Source of the DNA: Spirochaetales bacterium
GTDB taxonomy: Bacteria > Spirochaetota > Spirochaetia > DSM-16054 > Sediminispirochaetaceae
Assembly: GCA_021767325.1 (NCBI GenBank)
Contig: JAASTM010000099.1
Coordinates: forward strand, 1-7,620
Length of the DNA: 7,620 bases
Direction of reading: 5' to 3'
Shown here piece by piece: positions 1 to 6,323 of the stretch. The notes under the pieces were generated by a model. That model had not been told where the DNA came from, ran no database searches, and was given only the letters and a program-made list of their open reading frames with translations. Positions within the stretch are counted from its first letter, which is position 1; every line of letters begins with the position of its first letter. A program made the position numbers and the translations under genes.

Positions 1-1058
1 AAGGGCCCCGGCAGGAACTCGGCGATTCTGCCGGCGATGTAGGGGAAGATACTGGCGCCCAAGCCGCCGGCCGCGACGGCCAGGGTGGTCACGGTTTCAT
101 GCCCGGAAGAGCCGGTGGTAGCGATGATCAGCGGCCATATTCCCGAAAAGGAGAGTGCCGCCAGCGCAACGGCCAGCCAGAGCAGCGGCTCGCTGCCGGC
201 CCAGACCAGCAGCACCGACGCGGCGGCGCCGGTCAGGGTCAGCACCCTCAAGAGCGCAGTCGCCGAGAAGCGGGTGGTGAGGCGGGCGGTAACTAGCCGG
301 CCGCCGAGTATCCCCATCCAGAACAGGGTCGGGGCGAGCTTCGCCCGAGCGGCCGGAACATCGTAATACAGCTGCATCACCGTCGGCGCCCAGCCGAAAA
401 TCACCACCTCCGCCCCGACATACAGCCCGATCGCCGTGCAGCCCCGTAGGACCGGGCGCCAGCGAATCCGGCTGTTCTGGGTAGGCGGATGCTGAAAGCG
501 TTCGGGCCTGATAAAGATGCCGATGAGCAGCGCAGCCGCTGAAATCACACTAAGAGCAATAAAAAGCGTTCGCCATTGGTCGGCTCCGAGGGGCTGGGTG
601 AGCGCGAGATACACCGGCGCCAGCAGTGCGCCCAGGGCAAAAAAGGCCTGGGTAATGGACACAATCCGGCCGGCCTCGGCCTCATTCAGTGCGGTAATAA
701 CCTGCAGGGTTGTGGTGTGGCTCTCGATGATTCCGCCGGCTCCGCCCGCGAACACCAGGGCCAGGGCCAGCAATGCGAAGCTCGCGGTCGTACCGGCGCT
801 CAGCAGAGCGGCAACATACACGCCGGCGAATACGGTTATCAACAGCAGACGGGCCCGCAGCCCTCGTATCAAGAGAGTCAGCATAATGAAGCCCATGAAT
901 CCGGAGAAGTGCAGTGTATAGAGAATACCGGCCCGGCTGGGGGTGATCCGGAAGCTCTCGGCAATTTCCAGCAGCGAAGCGCTCAGGCCGGTGCCGACCG
1001 AGGCCAGTACCAGCATAGTCAGGGCGGTAAAGGACGCCAGTTTAATTCGTTCGGTCAT
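1..1058 (-). CDS. Major facilitator superfamily transporter, 3' end outside window
   Basis: Inner-membrane secondary transporter of the MFS fold, read leftward with no stop before the window edge; 352 codons are visible, close to the usual 380-400. Translation gives strongly hydrophobic segments throughout. Family-like landmarks are a glycine cluster GGAGGIIES at residues 105-113 (TM4 region), GRIVSITQAFFALGALLAP at 130-148 (TM5), a loop around residues 183-202 between the two halves, YVGAEVVIFGW at 213-223 (TM7), FWMGILGGR at 246-254 (TM8) and GGLGASIFPYIAGR at 331-344 near the end. The TM7 and TM8 motifs resemble the fucose-permease/YfkF-like sugar-proton symporter branch, but the substrate cannot be read from sequence. 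The ATG at 1058 lies 13 bases after the DUF975 stop codon and has no clear Shine-Dalgarno sequence, so translation may be coupled to the gene upstream. MFS membership is secure; substrate unknown. Confidence 0.9.
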   Translation of the reverse strand, partial: MTERIKLASFTALTMLVLASVGTGLSASLLEIAESFRITPSRAGILYTLHFSGFMGFIMLTLLIRGLRARLLLITVFAGVYVAALLSAGTTASFALLALALVFAGGAGGIIESHTTTLQVITALNEAEAGRIVSITQAFFALGALLAPVYLALTQPLGADQWRTLFIALSVISAAALLIGIFIRPERFQHPPTQNSRIRWRPVLRGCTAIGLYVGAEVVIFGWAPTVMQLYYDVPAARAKLAPTLFWMGILGGRLVTARLTTRFSATALLRVLTLTGAAASVLLVWAGSEPLLWLAVALAALSFSGIWPLIIATTGSSGHETVTTLAVAAGGLGASIFPYIAGRIAEFLPGP

Positions 1059-1071
1059 AGATGTAAGCCGC

Positions 1072-1797
1072 TTAGAGCCGCAGTTCCTCCGCGGTGGTCA
1101 GGCCCCGGTCCAGAGCCTGTTGCCGCAGCTCGAAGTACAGCTCCGCATTGGTGGCATCGTAGTAGGGCTGGACGAACAGCACTCCGATACCGAAAGCCAG
1201 GGCCCCCAACAGGTACCATCCTATGAACGAGAGGTCGAGGATGAAGATCTCGAGCTTCTCACCCATCGTCATTTGATTGCTCAGTTCGATGGCCCGCTTG
1301 TTGCCGATATGCGGATTGTCGGCCAGGATGTAGGGCACCAGCCGGTAGGCGTACATTTTTACAATGCCCGGGATGATGAGCAGCAGCGTCCACAGTATCA
1401 GGTAGACTCCCCGTCGCAGCATCGTGACCCAGATGTCACGGTAGCGGTCGGAGTGGAAGCCGTAGCCGAGCTGCCCCAGGTCGTTGTCGCCGCCGGGCAG
1501 CCGCAGAAAGAACCTCCGCCCGCCGACCTCCACCGCAAAGCCTATGAAGACCCGAAAAAGAATTACCAGTGTCATCCCCACCAGGATGAGCAGGGCTAAC
1601 CAGAGGCTGAACTCATCGCCGCCGAGGCCGCCGTGCCCGCCGGTGCCTCCGGCGCTGCTGCCCCCGGCACCGCCGCCGCCCCAATGATGGCTTCCGCCGG
1701 TGATCATGATCACTACACTCACCAAAAAGGCGTACCAGTAGTTGCCCGATAGATCGCCCTTGGCCCTTGTTTTTAATTCCGCTCTATTCCAGTTCAT
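1072..1797 (-). CDS. DUF975 family integral membrane protein
   Basis: Membrane protein of unknown function, 241 residues from the chosen ATG. The N-terminal stretch (RAELKTRAKGDLSGNYWYAF, residues 5-24) and the C-terminal half match what I recall of DUF975: LWTLLLIIPGIVKMYAY at 135-151, ILADNPHIG at 157-165, SNQMTMGEK at 173-181, DLSFIGWYLLG at 188-198 and PYYDATNAELY at 211-221. About four to five membrane segments are visible (about 20-34, 64-90, 128-150, 184-210). Odd feature: a loop at residues 34-60 made almost only of Gly, Ser, Ala and His lies between the first two segments. An in-frame GTG at 1821 would add eight residues. I prefer ATG 1797 because homology-like sequence starts there and a plausible promoter overlaps the extra codons; neither start has a ribosome binding site. 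It is first in a probable operon with the MFS gene. Confidence 0.87.
   Translation of the reverse strand: MNWNRAELKTRAKGDLSGNYWYAFLVSVVIMITGGSHHWGGGGAGGSSAGGTGGHGGLGGDEFSLWLALLILVGMTLVILFRVFIGFAVEVGGRRFFLRLPGGDNDLGQLGYGFHSDRYRDIWVTMLRRGVYLILWTLLLIIPGIVKMYAYRLVPYILADNPHIGNKRAIELSNQMTMGEKLEIFILDLSFIGWYLLGALAFGIGVLFVQPYYDATNAELYFELRQQALDRGLTTAEELRL
1618..1698 (-). repeat. Low-complexity Gly/Ser/His coding tract in the DUF975 gene
   Basis: About 80 bases of GC-only-rich, imperfectly repeated GGC/GGT/GGA-type codons (reading the minus strand) encode a loop of roughly 18 glycines with a few His, Ser and Ala residues. It lies between the first and second predicted membrane segments, so it is probably a flexible extramembrane loop. 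Confidence 0.75.
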
Positions 1798-1805
1798 TAC
1801 TGATA

Positions 1806-1834
1806 GTAATAATACGGCCACCCGTTTTTATCAA
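1806..1834 (-). promoter_or_regulatory. Candidate sigma-70 promoter for DUF975-MFS operon
   Basis: On the minus strand TTGATA (1834-1829) is followed after exactly 17 bases by TATTAC (1811-1806). This gives 5/6 and 4/6 matches to the -35 and -10 consensus. Transcription would start about 7 bases further on, within about three bases of the ATG at 1797. The transcript would then be leaderless or nearly so, consistent with the absence of a Shine-Dalgarno sequence. Confidence 0.5.
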
Positions 1835-1851
1835 GGCGTATTTCGGTGCCT

Positions 1852-1894
1852 CGGCCGAAAAGCGACCGAAAAGCGGCCGAAAACCGACGAAAAG
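1852..1894. repeat. Four tandem 11-bp repeats with helically phased A4 tracts
   Basis: Units read CGGCCGAAAAG (1852-1862), CGACCGAAAAG (1863-1873), CGGCCGAAAAC (1874-1884) and CGACGAAAAG (1885-1894, one base shorter). The A4 tracts start at 1858, 1869, 1880 and 1890, a spacing of 11, 11 and 10 bases, close to one DNA helical turn. The array lies between the two divergent promoters, about 18 bases behind the -35 of the left operon and 40 behind the -10 of the antiporter gene. Phased A-tracts bend DNA; the repeats could also be a multimeric protein-binding site. Confidence 0.8.
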
Positions 1895-1930
1895 CAGGGC
1901 CTCGCAGCTTTCACCGGCCACCCCCGTATG

Positions 1931-1939
1931 TGATATAAT
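1931..1939 (+). promoter_or_regulatory. Extended -10 promoter of the antiporter gene
   Basis: TGATATAAT combines an extended -10 TGn with a perfect TATAAT (1934-1939). The -35 region is poor (around 1910-1916, only partial TTGACA likeness), which is usual for extended -10 promoters. The hexamer ends seven bases before the ATG at 1947, so RNA would start at or next to the start codon. The element lies inside the inverted repeat GTGAT-ATA-ATCAC (1930-1942), which could be an operator. Confidence 0.6.
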
Positions 1940-1946
1940 CACGGCT

Positions 1947-2897
1947 ATGACGAGTTTACTAGTATTGGCCGTAGGTTTTGTGCCGCTTATTTACGGCGCC
2001 GGGCGCCTGGTCGAGGGGGCCTCATCCCTGGCAAAGCGCTTCGATGTGCCCCCGATCGTAATCGGGCTGACGATTGTGGCCTTCGGAACCTCCGCTCCGG
2101 AGCTGGTGGTAAACCTGTTTGCCGCCTTCGACCAGAATGCGGCTATTGTGCTGGGAAATGTGCTCGGCAGTAATATCTTCAATATCCTCGGAATAATCGG
2201 CATATCCGCTCTCATCTATCCGCTGCAGGTGCGCAGCCGCACCACCTGGATAGAAGTACCGCTGTGCCTGCTGGCGGCGGCGGTGGTCTTGGTGATGGCT
2301 AACCAGCAGTTCTTGGACGGGGCCGCGGTGAACCGGATCACCCGCAGCGATGGAATCATCCTGCTGCTCTTCTTCAGCATCTTCATGGCCTACAGCTTTC
2401 ACTCCGTCAAATCCGACCGCCCGCAGGAAGATCAGCCCATCAAGCTGCATTCCGCCCTCCGCTCCTGGCTGTACATTATTCTGGGGCTGGTGCTGCTGGT
2501 GGTCGGCGGCCGGCTGATTGTGGTGTCGGCGGTCAGTTTTGCCCGGAGCATCGGCATCCCCGAGCGCATCATCGCCCTGACGATTATCTCCATCGGCACG
2601 TCCCTGCCCGAACTGGCTACCTCTGCGGTGGCGGCTTCGAAAAGGAATGTGGATATTGCCATCGGCAACATCGTCGGTTCCAATATTTTTAATATATTTT
2701 TTATTTTGGGCATGACTACGGTGGTCTACCCGGCGGAAGTTACAGCTGCGGCGAATATAGACCTGCTCACCAACCTCGCTGCCGCACTGCTGTTGTTCGC
2801 GCTTATCTTCATCGGCCGCGGCCGGCGGATTGACCGCCGGGAGGGCGCCCTGTTCGTGCTGCTGTATGCCGGGTATCTGTTGTACCTGCTGTTGTAG
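1947..2897 (+). CDS. Na+/Ca2+ antiporter, CaCA superfamily (YrbG-like)
   Basis: Inner-membrane exchanger expected to move Ca2+ (or another cation) against Na+ or H+. The 316-residue protein has the family's two inverted alpha-repeats. The first has GTSAPE at 47-52 and GNVLGSNIFNI at 70-80; the second has GTSLPE at 217-222 and GNIVGSNIFNI at 240-250, an exact 170-residue offset. The ion-binding acidic residues are expected to be Glu52 and Glu222. A hydrophilic loop at about residues 152-170 (SVKSDRPQEDQPIK) splits the halves, and about ten hydrophobic segments are visible. Length fits bacterial members of about 320. The open frame extends 60 codons upstream, but that part is not transporter-like and crosses the promoter, so ATG 1947 is the start; it has no Shine-Dalgarno sequence. 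The gene is divergent from DUF975 and convergent with the dehydrogenase. Family secure; ion preference inferred. Confidence 0.93.
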   Translation: MTSLLVLAVGFVPLIYGAGRLVEGASSLAKRFDVPPIVIGLTIVAFGTSAPELVVNLFAAFDQNAAIVLGNVLGSNIFNILGIIGISALIYPLQVRSRTTWIEVPLCLLAAAVVLVMANQQFLDGAAVNRITRSDGIILLLFFSIFMAYSFHSVKSDRPQEDQPIKLHSALRSWLYIILGLVLLVVGGRLIVVSAVSFARSIGIPERIIALTIISIGTSLPELATSAVAASKRNVDIAIGNIVGSNIFNIFFILGMTTVVYPAEVTAAANIDLLTNLAAALLLFALIFIGRGRRIDRREGALFVLLYAGYLLYLLL

Positions 2898-2910
2898 GGC
2901 CGGCGCCCTA
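2895..2910. terminator. Palindrome containing both convergent stop codons
   Basis: TAGGGC-CGGC-GCCCTA is a perfect 6-bp inverted repeat around a 4-base centre. The left TAG is the antiporter stop and the right CTA is the complement of the dehydrogenase stop. It is a GC-rich hairpin placed where a shared bidirectional terminator would be. No T-run follows on either strand, so an intrinsic terminator role is uncertain. Confidence 0.4.
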
Positions 2911-3609
2911 ATACGCCATTACCTCGCCCCGGTAGTCGATATAGTTGGGGGTGTCGAAGTCTAAGCGTTCGATAAGCTGCAGCATTGAGGCCACCGACTC
3001 ATCCACCGTTAAGCTGGCCTCGGCTCCGCCCATATCGGTTTGCACCCAGCCGGGGTGGATCGCCGCCGAGGCGATGCCGGCGTCCTTCAGGTGAAAATAG
3101 AGCAGCTTGGCCAGCATATTCAAAGCGCCCTTGGACACACAGTAGGGCACCCCGCGGCCGCCCCCCTGTCCGGAGATGCTGGCGGCGGACGAGCTGATAA
3201 ACACCACCTTGGCCGCCGGGCTTGCCCCCAGCAATGGGGCGGCCGCCTGCACACAGCGCAGGGGCCCGAGGGTATTCACATTGAACACCTCCCGGATATC
3301 CTCTTCGCTGATATCCGCCAGCTGCTTTTCATTCGGTTCTTTCGCGATACCGGCGTTATTGATGAGTATGTCTATCCGCTCGGCAGAACTGCGCAGCTTT
3401 TCAAAGGCCGTGTGCACCGACTCGGTATCCGCCACATCGATTTGAAAGGGGATAAACTGCCGGGGGAACCGGTCCTGCAGCTCTTTTACTTCCGCCTTGT
3501 CAGTCGAGCGGACTCCGCCGTAGACTTTGGCTCCGGCCTGCAGGTAAGCCCGGGCAAAGCCGGCCCCGATGCCCCGGTTGGCGCCGGTAATACAGATGTA
3601 TTGTTCCAA
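2908..3609 (-). CDS. Short-chain dehydrogenase/reductase (C-factor/sniffer-like SDR)
   Basis: Cytoplasmic NAD(P)-dependent oxidoreductase of the classical SDR family, 233 residues. Visible motifs in order are the Rossmann glycine motif TGANRGIG at 8-15, Asp59 of the DV motif, NNAG at 84-87, Asn112 in FNVNTLG, the catalytic Ser region ISSSA at 138-142, and YCVSK with Tyr156 and Lys160. HPGWVQTDMGG at 185-195 is typical of the C-factor/sniffer carbonyl-reductase branch. Arg13 and Arg34 suggest NADP(H), an inference. The substrate is unknown. The start is a TTG at 3609: AAGGAGG lies six bases upstream, and TTG is the first codon compatible with an intact Rossmann beta strand (residues 4-9). It is a single gene convergent with the antiporter and divergent from the chemoreceptor; no functional link to either is evident. 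Confidence 0.93.
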   Translation of the reverse strand: MEQYICITGANRGIGAGFARAYLQAGAKVYGGVRSTDKAEVKELQDRFPRQFIPFQIDVADTESVHTAFEKLRSSAERIDILINNAGIAKEPNEKQLADISEEDIREVFNVNTLGPLRCVQAAAPLLGASPAAKVVFISSSAASISGQGGGRGVPYCVSKGALNMLAKLLYFHLKDAGIASAAIHPGWVQTDMGGAEASLTVDESVASMLQLIERLDFDTPNYIDYRGEVMAY

Positions 3610-3615
3610 AAGGTT

Positions 3616-3622
3616 CCTCCTT
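3616..3622 (-). promoter_or_regulatory. Ribosome binding site fixing the TTG start of the SDR gene
   Basis: The minus strand reads AAGGAGG, then six bases (AACCTT), then TTG at 3609. This near-perfect Shine-Dalgarno sequence and ideal spacing decide the non-ATG start, because no in-frame ATG is available nearby. Confidence 0.85.
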
Positions 3623-3811
3623 GGAATGCGTATACTAGAGATGGTAGTGGGCGGTCTGCGGGGAAGTCAAATAGAGCTACAAAAAGCTGCATGTCGGCTT
3701 ATTTCATACAATTTTAATCAATTATTTTGTATTTCAGTTTTTCACTATATTTAAATTTACGGAGTTTTATGCTACTAAACTAAAATAGACTTATTAACAT
3801 AAATATCGAAT
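3623..3811. other. AT-rich divergent intergenic region, no gene seen
   Basis: This gap between the dehydrogenase and the chemoreceptor carries no convincing gene, and base composition drops sharply towards AT from about 3680. For the receptor operon, TAAAAT (3781-3786) is a 5/6 -10 candidate with TTTACG (3756-3761, 19-base spacer) as a weak -35. TATATT (3746-3751) is an alternative. I found no sigma-28-like TAAA-N15-GCCGATAA element. For the dehydrogenase, TTGACT (minus strand, 3670-3665) with TACCAT 18 bases on is a possible promoter. All these are candidates by eye only. Confidence 0.4.
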
Positions 3812-3824
3812 AAGGAGATTTTAA

Positions 3825-5813
3825 ATGCGGCAATTAAGGAACCGTCTCGAATTCAGGCTCCTATTACCGGTTGCTATCGTGACTATATTAGGTATTGCTC
3901 TGGTTGGAGTATTGAGCTTTTTGATGACACGCAACAGTCTATCCGAAGAGATTGTGCCGGAGCTCGTCAAGGCGCGCACCGGTGATGCAAAGGCCAAGGT
4001 AGAAGTACCGGTTGCTTCTGCTATTGAAACCAGTAAAATTCTTGCGGATGATGCTACCCTGCACGAGTGGTACCGTCAGGGTGAACCGGAGGGTCTGCTA
4101 CAAGAACTCGTACTCACCCGGCTCGACCGTCTAACTACTTCGCAGAGCTATTTTACCAGCTTTTTTGTGAGCGCCCAAACACGCAACTATTGGGCGCATG
4201 GACGTCAACTTTTGGATACAGTGAGCCCTGACGACCCTGATGATAGCTGGTTTTTTGAAGCTTTAAAATTAGAATCGGAGTATGCACTCAATCTCGATTA
4301 CAATAGTGAACTCGACAGTACCAACCTGTTTGTTAATGTGCCGATAGAAATCGGTGGGCAGACTGCTGGAGTTGCGGGTGTCGGATTGGATGTTTCCTCG
4401 GTTGTGCCTGCTAGTGCGGCACAGAAGGGCGGCGAGCTGTTTTTAACAGATATTCAGGGGAATGTAGTTGCTGCCTCGAATGCCGAACACGCAGGGGCAC
4501 AGATAAGTGAGTATCTGCCGGGGCTCTCTGAGGAGAATATTGTCAGTGGTGAAGTCTCCTATAAAACCCGTAGTACTGAAGAACTGGGCAGCGGAGTTCA
4601 GGCCGAAGAGTTCTTTGTGACATCGCAAAGAATTATAGACAGCAATTACTATCTGACCGCCACCATCCCGACCTCAATCGTGAATAATACAGTACAGAAT
4701 ATCCGGAATGCGACAGTAATTGCAGGCATTCTGGTGGTACTCTTTGTTACGCTGCTGCTCACTTTTCTTATCCGGCGCTCTGTACGGGCCATCCAGACCG
4801 TTTCGAGCCAGCTGGAGGAGATAGCCGGAGGTAACCTCACCCAGGAGCTGTCTATTCAGCGGAAGGACGAGGTCGGACAACTCGTAGACTCTCTGCGCTA
4901 CATGCAAAATAAACTCACCGATGTGGTTGGAACGGTGAAGGATGCCAGTGAAAACTTCAGTTCGGTAAGCCGGCAGATGTCTTCGAGTGCCGAAGAGATC
5001 TCCAGCGGTGCTACTGAGCAGGCCAGTTCGGTAGAGGAGGTTTCCTCTTCTATGGAGCAGATGAGCTCGAATATCTCACAGAATGCTGAGAATGCCGCTG
5101 AAACCGAGAAAATTGCCCTGCAGGCCAGCAAGGACGCTGAAGAGAGCGGTGCGGCGGTCATCGAGGCGGTAGATGCTATGAATCAAATTGCAGAGAAGAT
5201 AACCATCATCGAAGAGATTGCACGCCAGACCAACATGCTTTCGCTGAATGCATCGATCGAAGCCGCCCGGGCTGGTGAACAGGGGAAAGGATTTGCGGTA
5301 GTAGCCTCCGAAGTGGGCAAGCTGGCCGCCCGCAGTAAGGATGCCGCCGGCGAAATCAGTGACTTATCAAGCTCGACCGCCTCGGTAGCTGAAAAAGCGC
5401 GCGGAAAACTGGAGCAGTTGCTCCCCAATATCCGCAGAACTGCAGAGCTGGTACAGGAGATCACTGCCTCCAGCCGGGAGCAGAGCGGCGGAGCAGAGCA
5501 GATAAACTCGGCAATAGTGCAGCTGGACCAGATCATCCAACACAACGCCTCGGCCTCTGAAGAGATGGCATCGATTGCCGATGAACTCTCGGGACAGGCG
5601 AAGGGCCTGGAAGAATCGATCTCATTTTTTACTATCCGTGAGGTCGACCAGCGGGCCCATCGAACTCAGCTTACGCGCCCGAAAAATGATGTACCCACCG
5701 ATATAACTCCGTATAAAACGGACCGGAAGAGAGATGAAGGTAAGGTTGCTGCCGCGGCGAATCAACAGTCAAACCTGGAGCACCTCGATTCCGATGAGTT
5801 CGAACGCTTCTAA
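3825..5813 (+). CDS. Transmembrane methyl-accepting chemotaxis protein (dCache-HAMP-signalling domain)
   Basis: Chemoreceptor of 662 residues that senses an unknown ligand outside the membrane and controls CheA through CheW. TM1 is at about 12-34. A periplasmic double-Cache-like sensor covers about 35-295, with SWFFEA at 141-146, LFVNVPI at 168-174 and GVGLDVS at 185-191, followed by a smaller membrane-proximal half. TM2 is about 296-317, HAMP about 318-370, then the coiled-coil signalling domain. The hairpin tip ([34 protein letters not shown], quoted here as residues 464-480 and 481-497 around Asn470) is highly conserved. Glu/Gln-rich candidate methylation sites lie around 389-413 and 548-582. 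A polar, disordered-looking tail (605-657) ends in EFERF, resembling CheR/CheB tethers. I do not see the full amino-acid-binding dCache motif. AAGGAG (3812-3817) seven bases before the ATG sets the start. First gene of an operon with cheW. Confidence 0.96.
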   Translation: MRQLRNRLEFRLLLPVAIVTILGIALVGVLSFLMTRNSLSEEIVPELVKARTGDAKAKVEVPVASAIETSKILADDATLHEWYRQGEPEGLLQELVLTRLDRLTTSQSYFTSFFVSAQTRNYWAHGRQLLDTVSPDDPDDSWFFEALKLESEYALNLDYNSELDSTNLFVNVPIEIGGQTAGVAGVGLDVSSVVPASAAQKGGELFLTDIQGNVVAASNAEHAGAQISEYLPGLSEENIVSGEVSYKTRSTEELGSGVQAEEFFVTSQRIIDSNYYLTATIPTSIVNNTVQNIRNATVIAGILVVLFVTLLLTFLIRRSVRAIQTVSSQLEEIAGGNLTQELSIQRKDEVGQLVDSLRYMQNKLTDVVGTVKDASENFSSVSRQMSSSAEEISSGATEQASSVEEVSSSMEQMSSNISQNAENAAETEKIALQASKDAEESGAAVIEAVDAMNQIAEKITIIEEIARQTNMLSLNASIEAARAGEQGKGFAVVASEVGKLAARSKDAAGEISDLSSSTASVAEKARGKLEQLLPNIRRTAELVQEITASSREQSGGAEQINSAIVQLDQIIQHNASASEEMASIADELSGQAKGLEESISFFTIREVDQRAHRTQLTRPKNDVPTDITPYKTDRKRDEGKVAAAANQQSNLEHLDSDEFERF

Positions 5814-5828
5814 TCGAGGACGAAAAAT

Positions 5829-6323
5829 ATGCAAGAGCAAAGGAACACACATCATTACCTCACCTTTCAATTAGATAGCGAGTGGTATGCAATCGAGGTC
5901 TTGAATATAGAGGAGGTGCTCGAGTATCAACATATTTCGCGAGTGCCCAAGATGCCCGCGTTTATGCGCGGAGTTATCAACGTACGCGGAAACGTAGTCC
6001 CGGTGGTCGATTTACGCTATAAGTTCGGCCTGACTATCACCGAACCAGGTGTTGATACCAGCATTATAGTTTTGGAGGTGAGTTTGGCGGGTGACACAAT
6101 TCGGATAGCCACCATCGCCGATTCCGTAGAAGAGGTGGTAGAAATTTCTGCCGAACAGGTAGAACCCACCCCCCGAATCGGGACAAAACTCGATACCGAC
6201 TTCATTGAGGGCATCGGGAAATTAGATGAGAGATTTGTCGTGATTTTAGACACGGATAAGATATTCAGCACGCAGGATATCGGCAAAGTCACCGAGAAGG
6301 CTGCCGCTCTCGATTCGGAATAG
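5829..6323 (+). CDS. cheW: Chemotaxis coupling protein CheW
   Basis: Cytoplasmic SH3-like adaptor of 164 residues that links receptor tips to the kinase CheA in chemoreceptor arrays. The whole length is a single CheW domain. HHYLTFQLDSEWYAIEV at 8-24 forms the first strands, followed by IEEVLEY at 27-33 and VPKMPAFMRGVINVRG at 39-54. PVVDLRYKFGL at 58-68 completes the conserved core. Arg53 corresponds to the conserved Arg of the N(L/V)RG motif that contributes to receptor/CheA contact. A short acidic tail follows the last strand. The ATG is 15 bases after the receptor stop, with GAGGA (5816-5820) eight bases upstream, so the two genes are almost certainly co-transcribed. No CheA, CheY, CheR or CheB is in view; the pair must use partners encoded elsewhere. 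Confidence 0.96.
   Translation: MQEQRNTHHYLTFQLDSEWYAIEVLNIEEVLEYQHISRVPKMPAFMRGVINVRGNVVPVVDLRYKFGLTITEPGVDTSIIVLEVSLAGDTIRIATIADSVEEVVEISAEQVEPTPRIGTKLDTDFIEGIGKLDERFVVILDTDKIFSTQDIGKVTEKAAALDSE

Noticed and set aside
85..921. Plus-strand open frames across 85-1599
   Set aside because: They overlap the MFS and DUF975 genes on the other strand, lack ribosome binding sites, and give Ala/Arg/Pro/Gln-rich products typical of antisense GC-rich frames.
1798..1821. GTG start at 1821 for the DUF975 gene
   Set aside because: No ribosome binding site, and it would include codons overlapping the best promoter; family-like sequence begins at the ATG at 1797.
1852..1894. CRISPR array or integration repeats
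   Set aside because: Units are only 11 bp and directly adjacent with no spacers.
1767..1946. N-terminal 60-codon extension of the antiporter frame
   Set aside because: It crosses the phased repeats and the promoter, is not homologous-looking, and the true first membrane helix begins at ATG 1947.
3569..3754. 61-residue plus-strand open frame in the gap before the chemoreceptor
   Set aside because: Largely antisense to the dehydrogenase start, no ribosome binding site, and composition follows the AT-rich gap rather than a coding pattern.
3804..3813. TATCGAATAA as a sigma-28 -10 element for the receptor operon
   Set aside because: It overlaps the ribosome binding site and has no TAAA at the required distance upstream.
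4898..5545. Minus-strand open frames opposite the receptor signalling domain
   Set aside because: Antisense shadows of the conserved MCP coiled coil; Ser/Ala/Cys-rich and without start signals.
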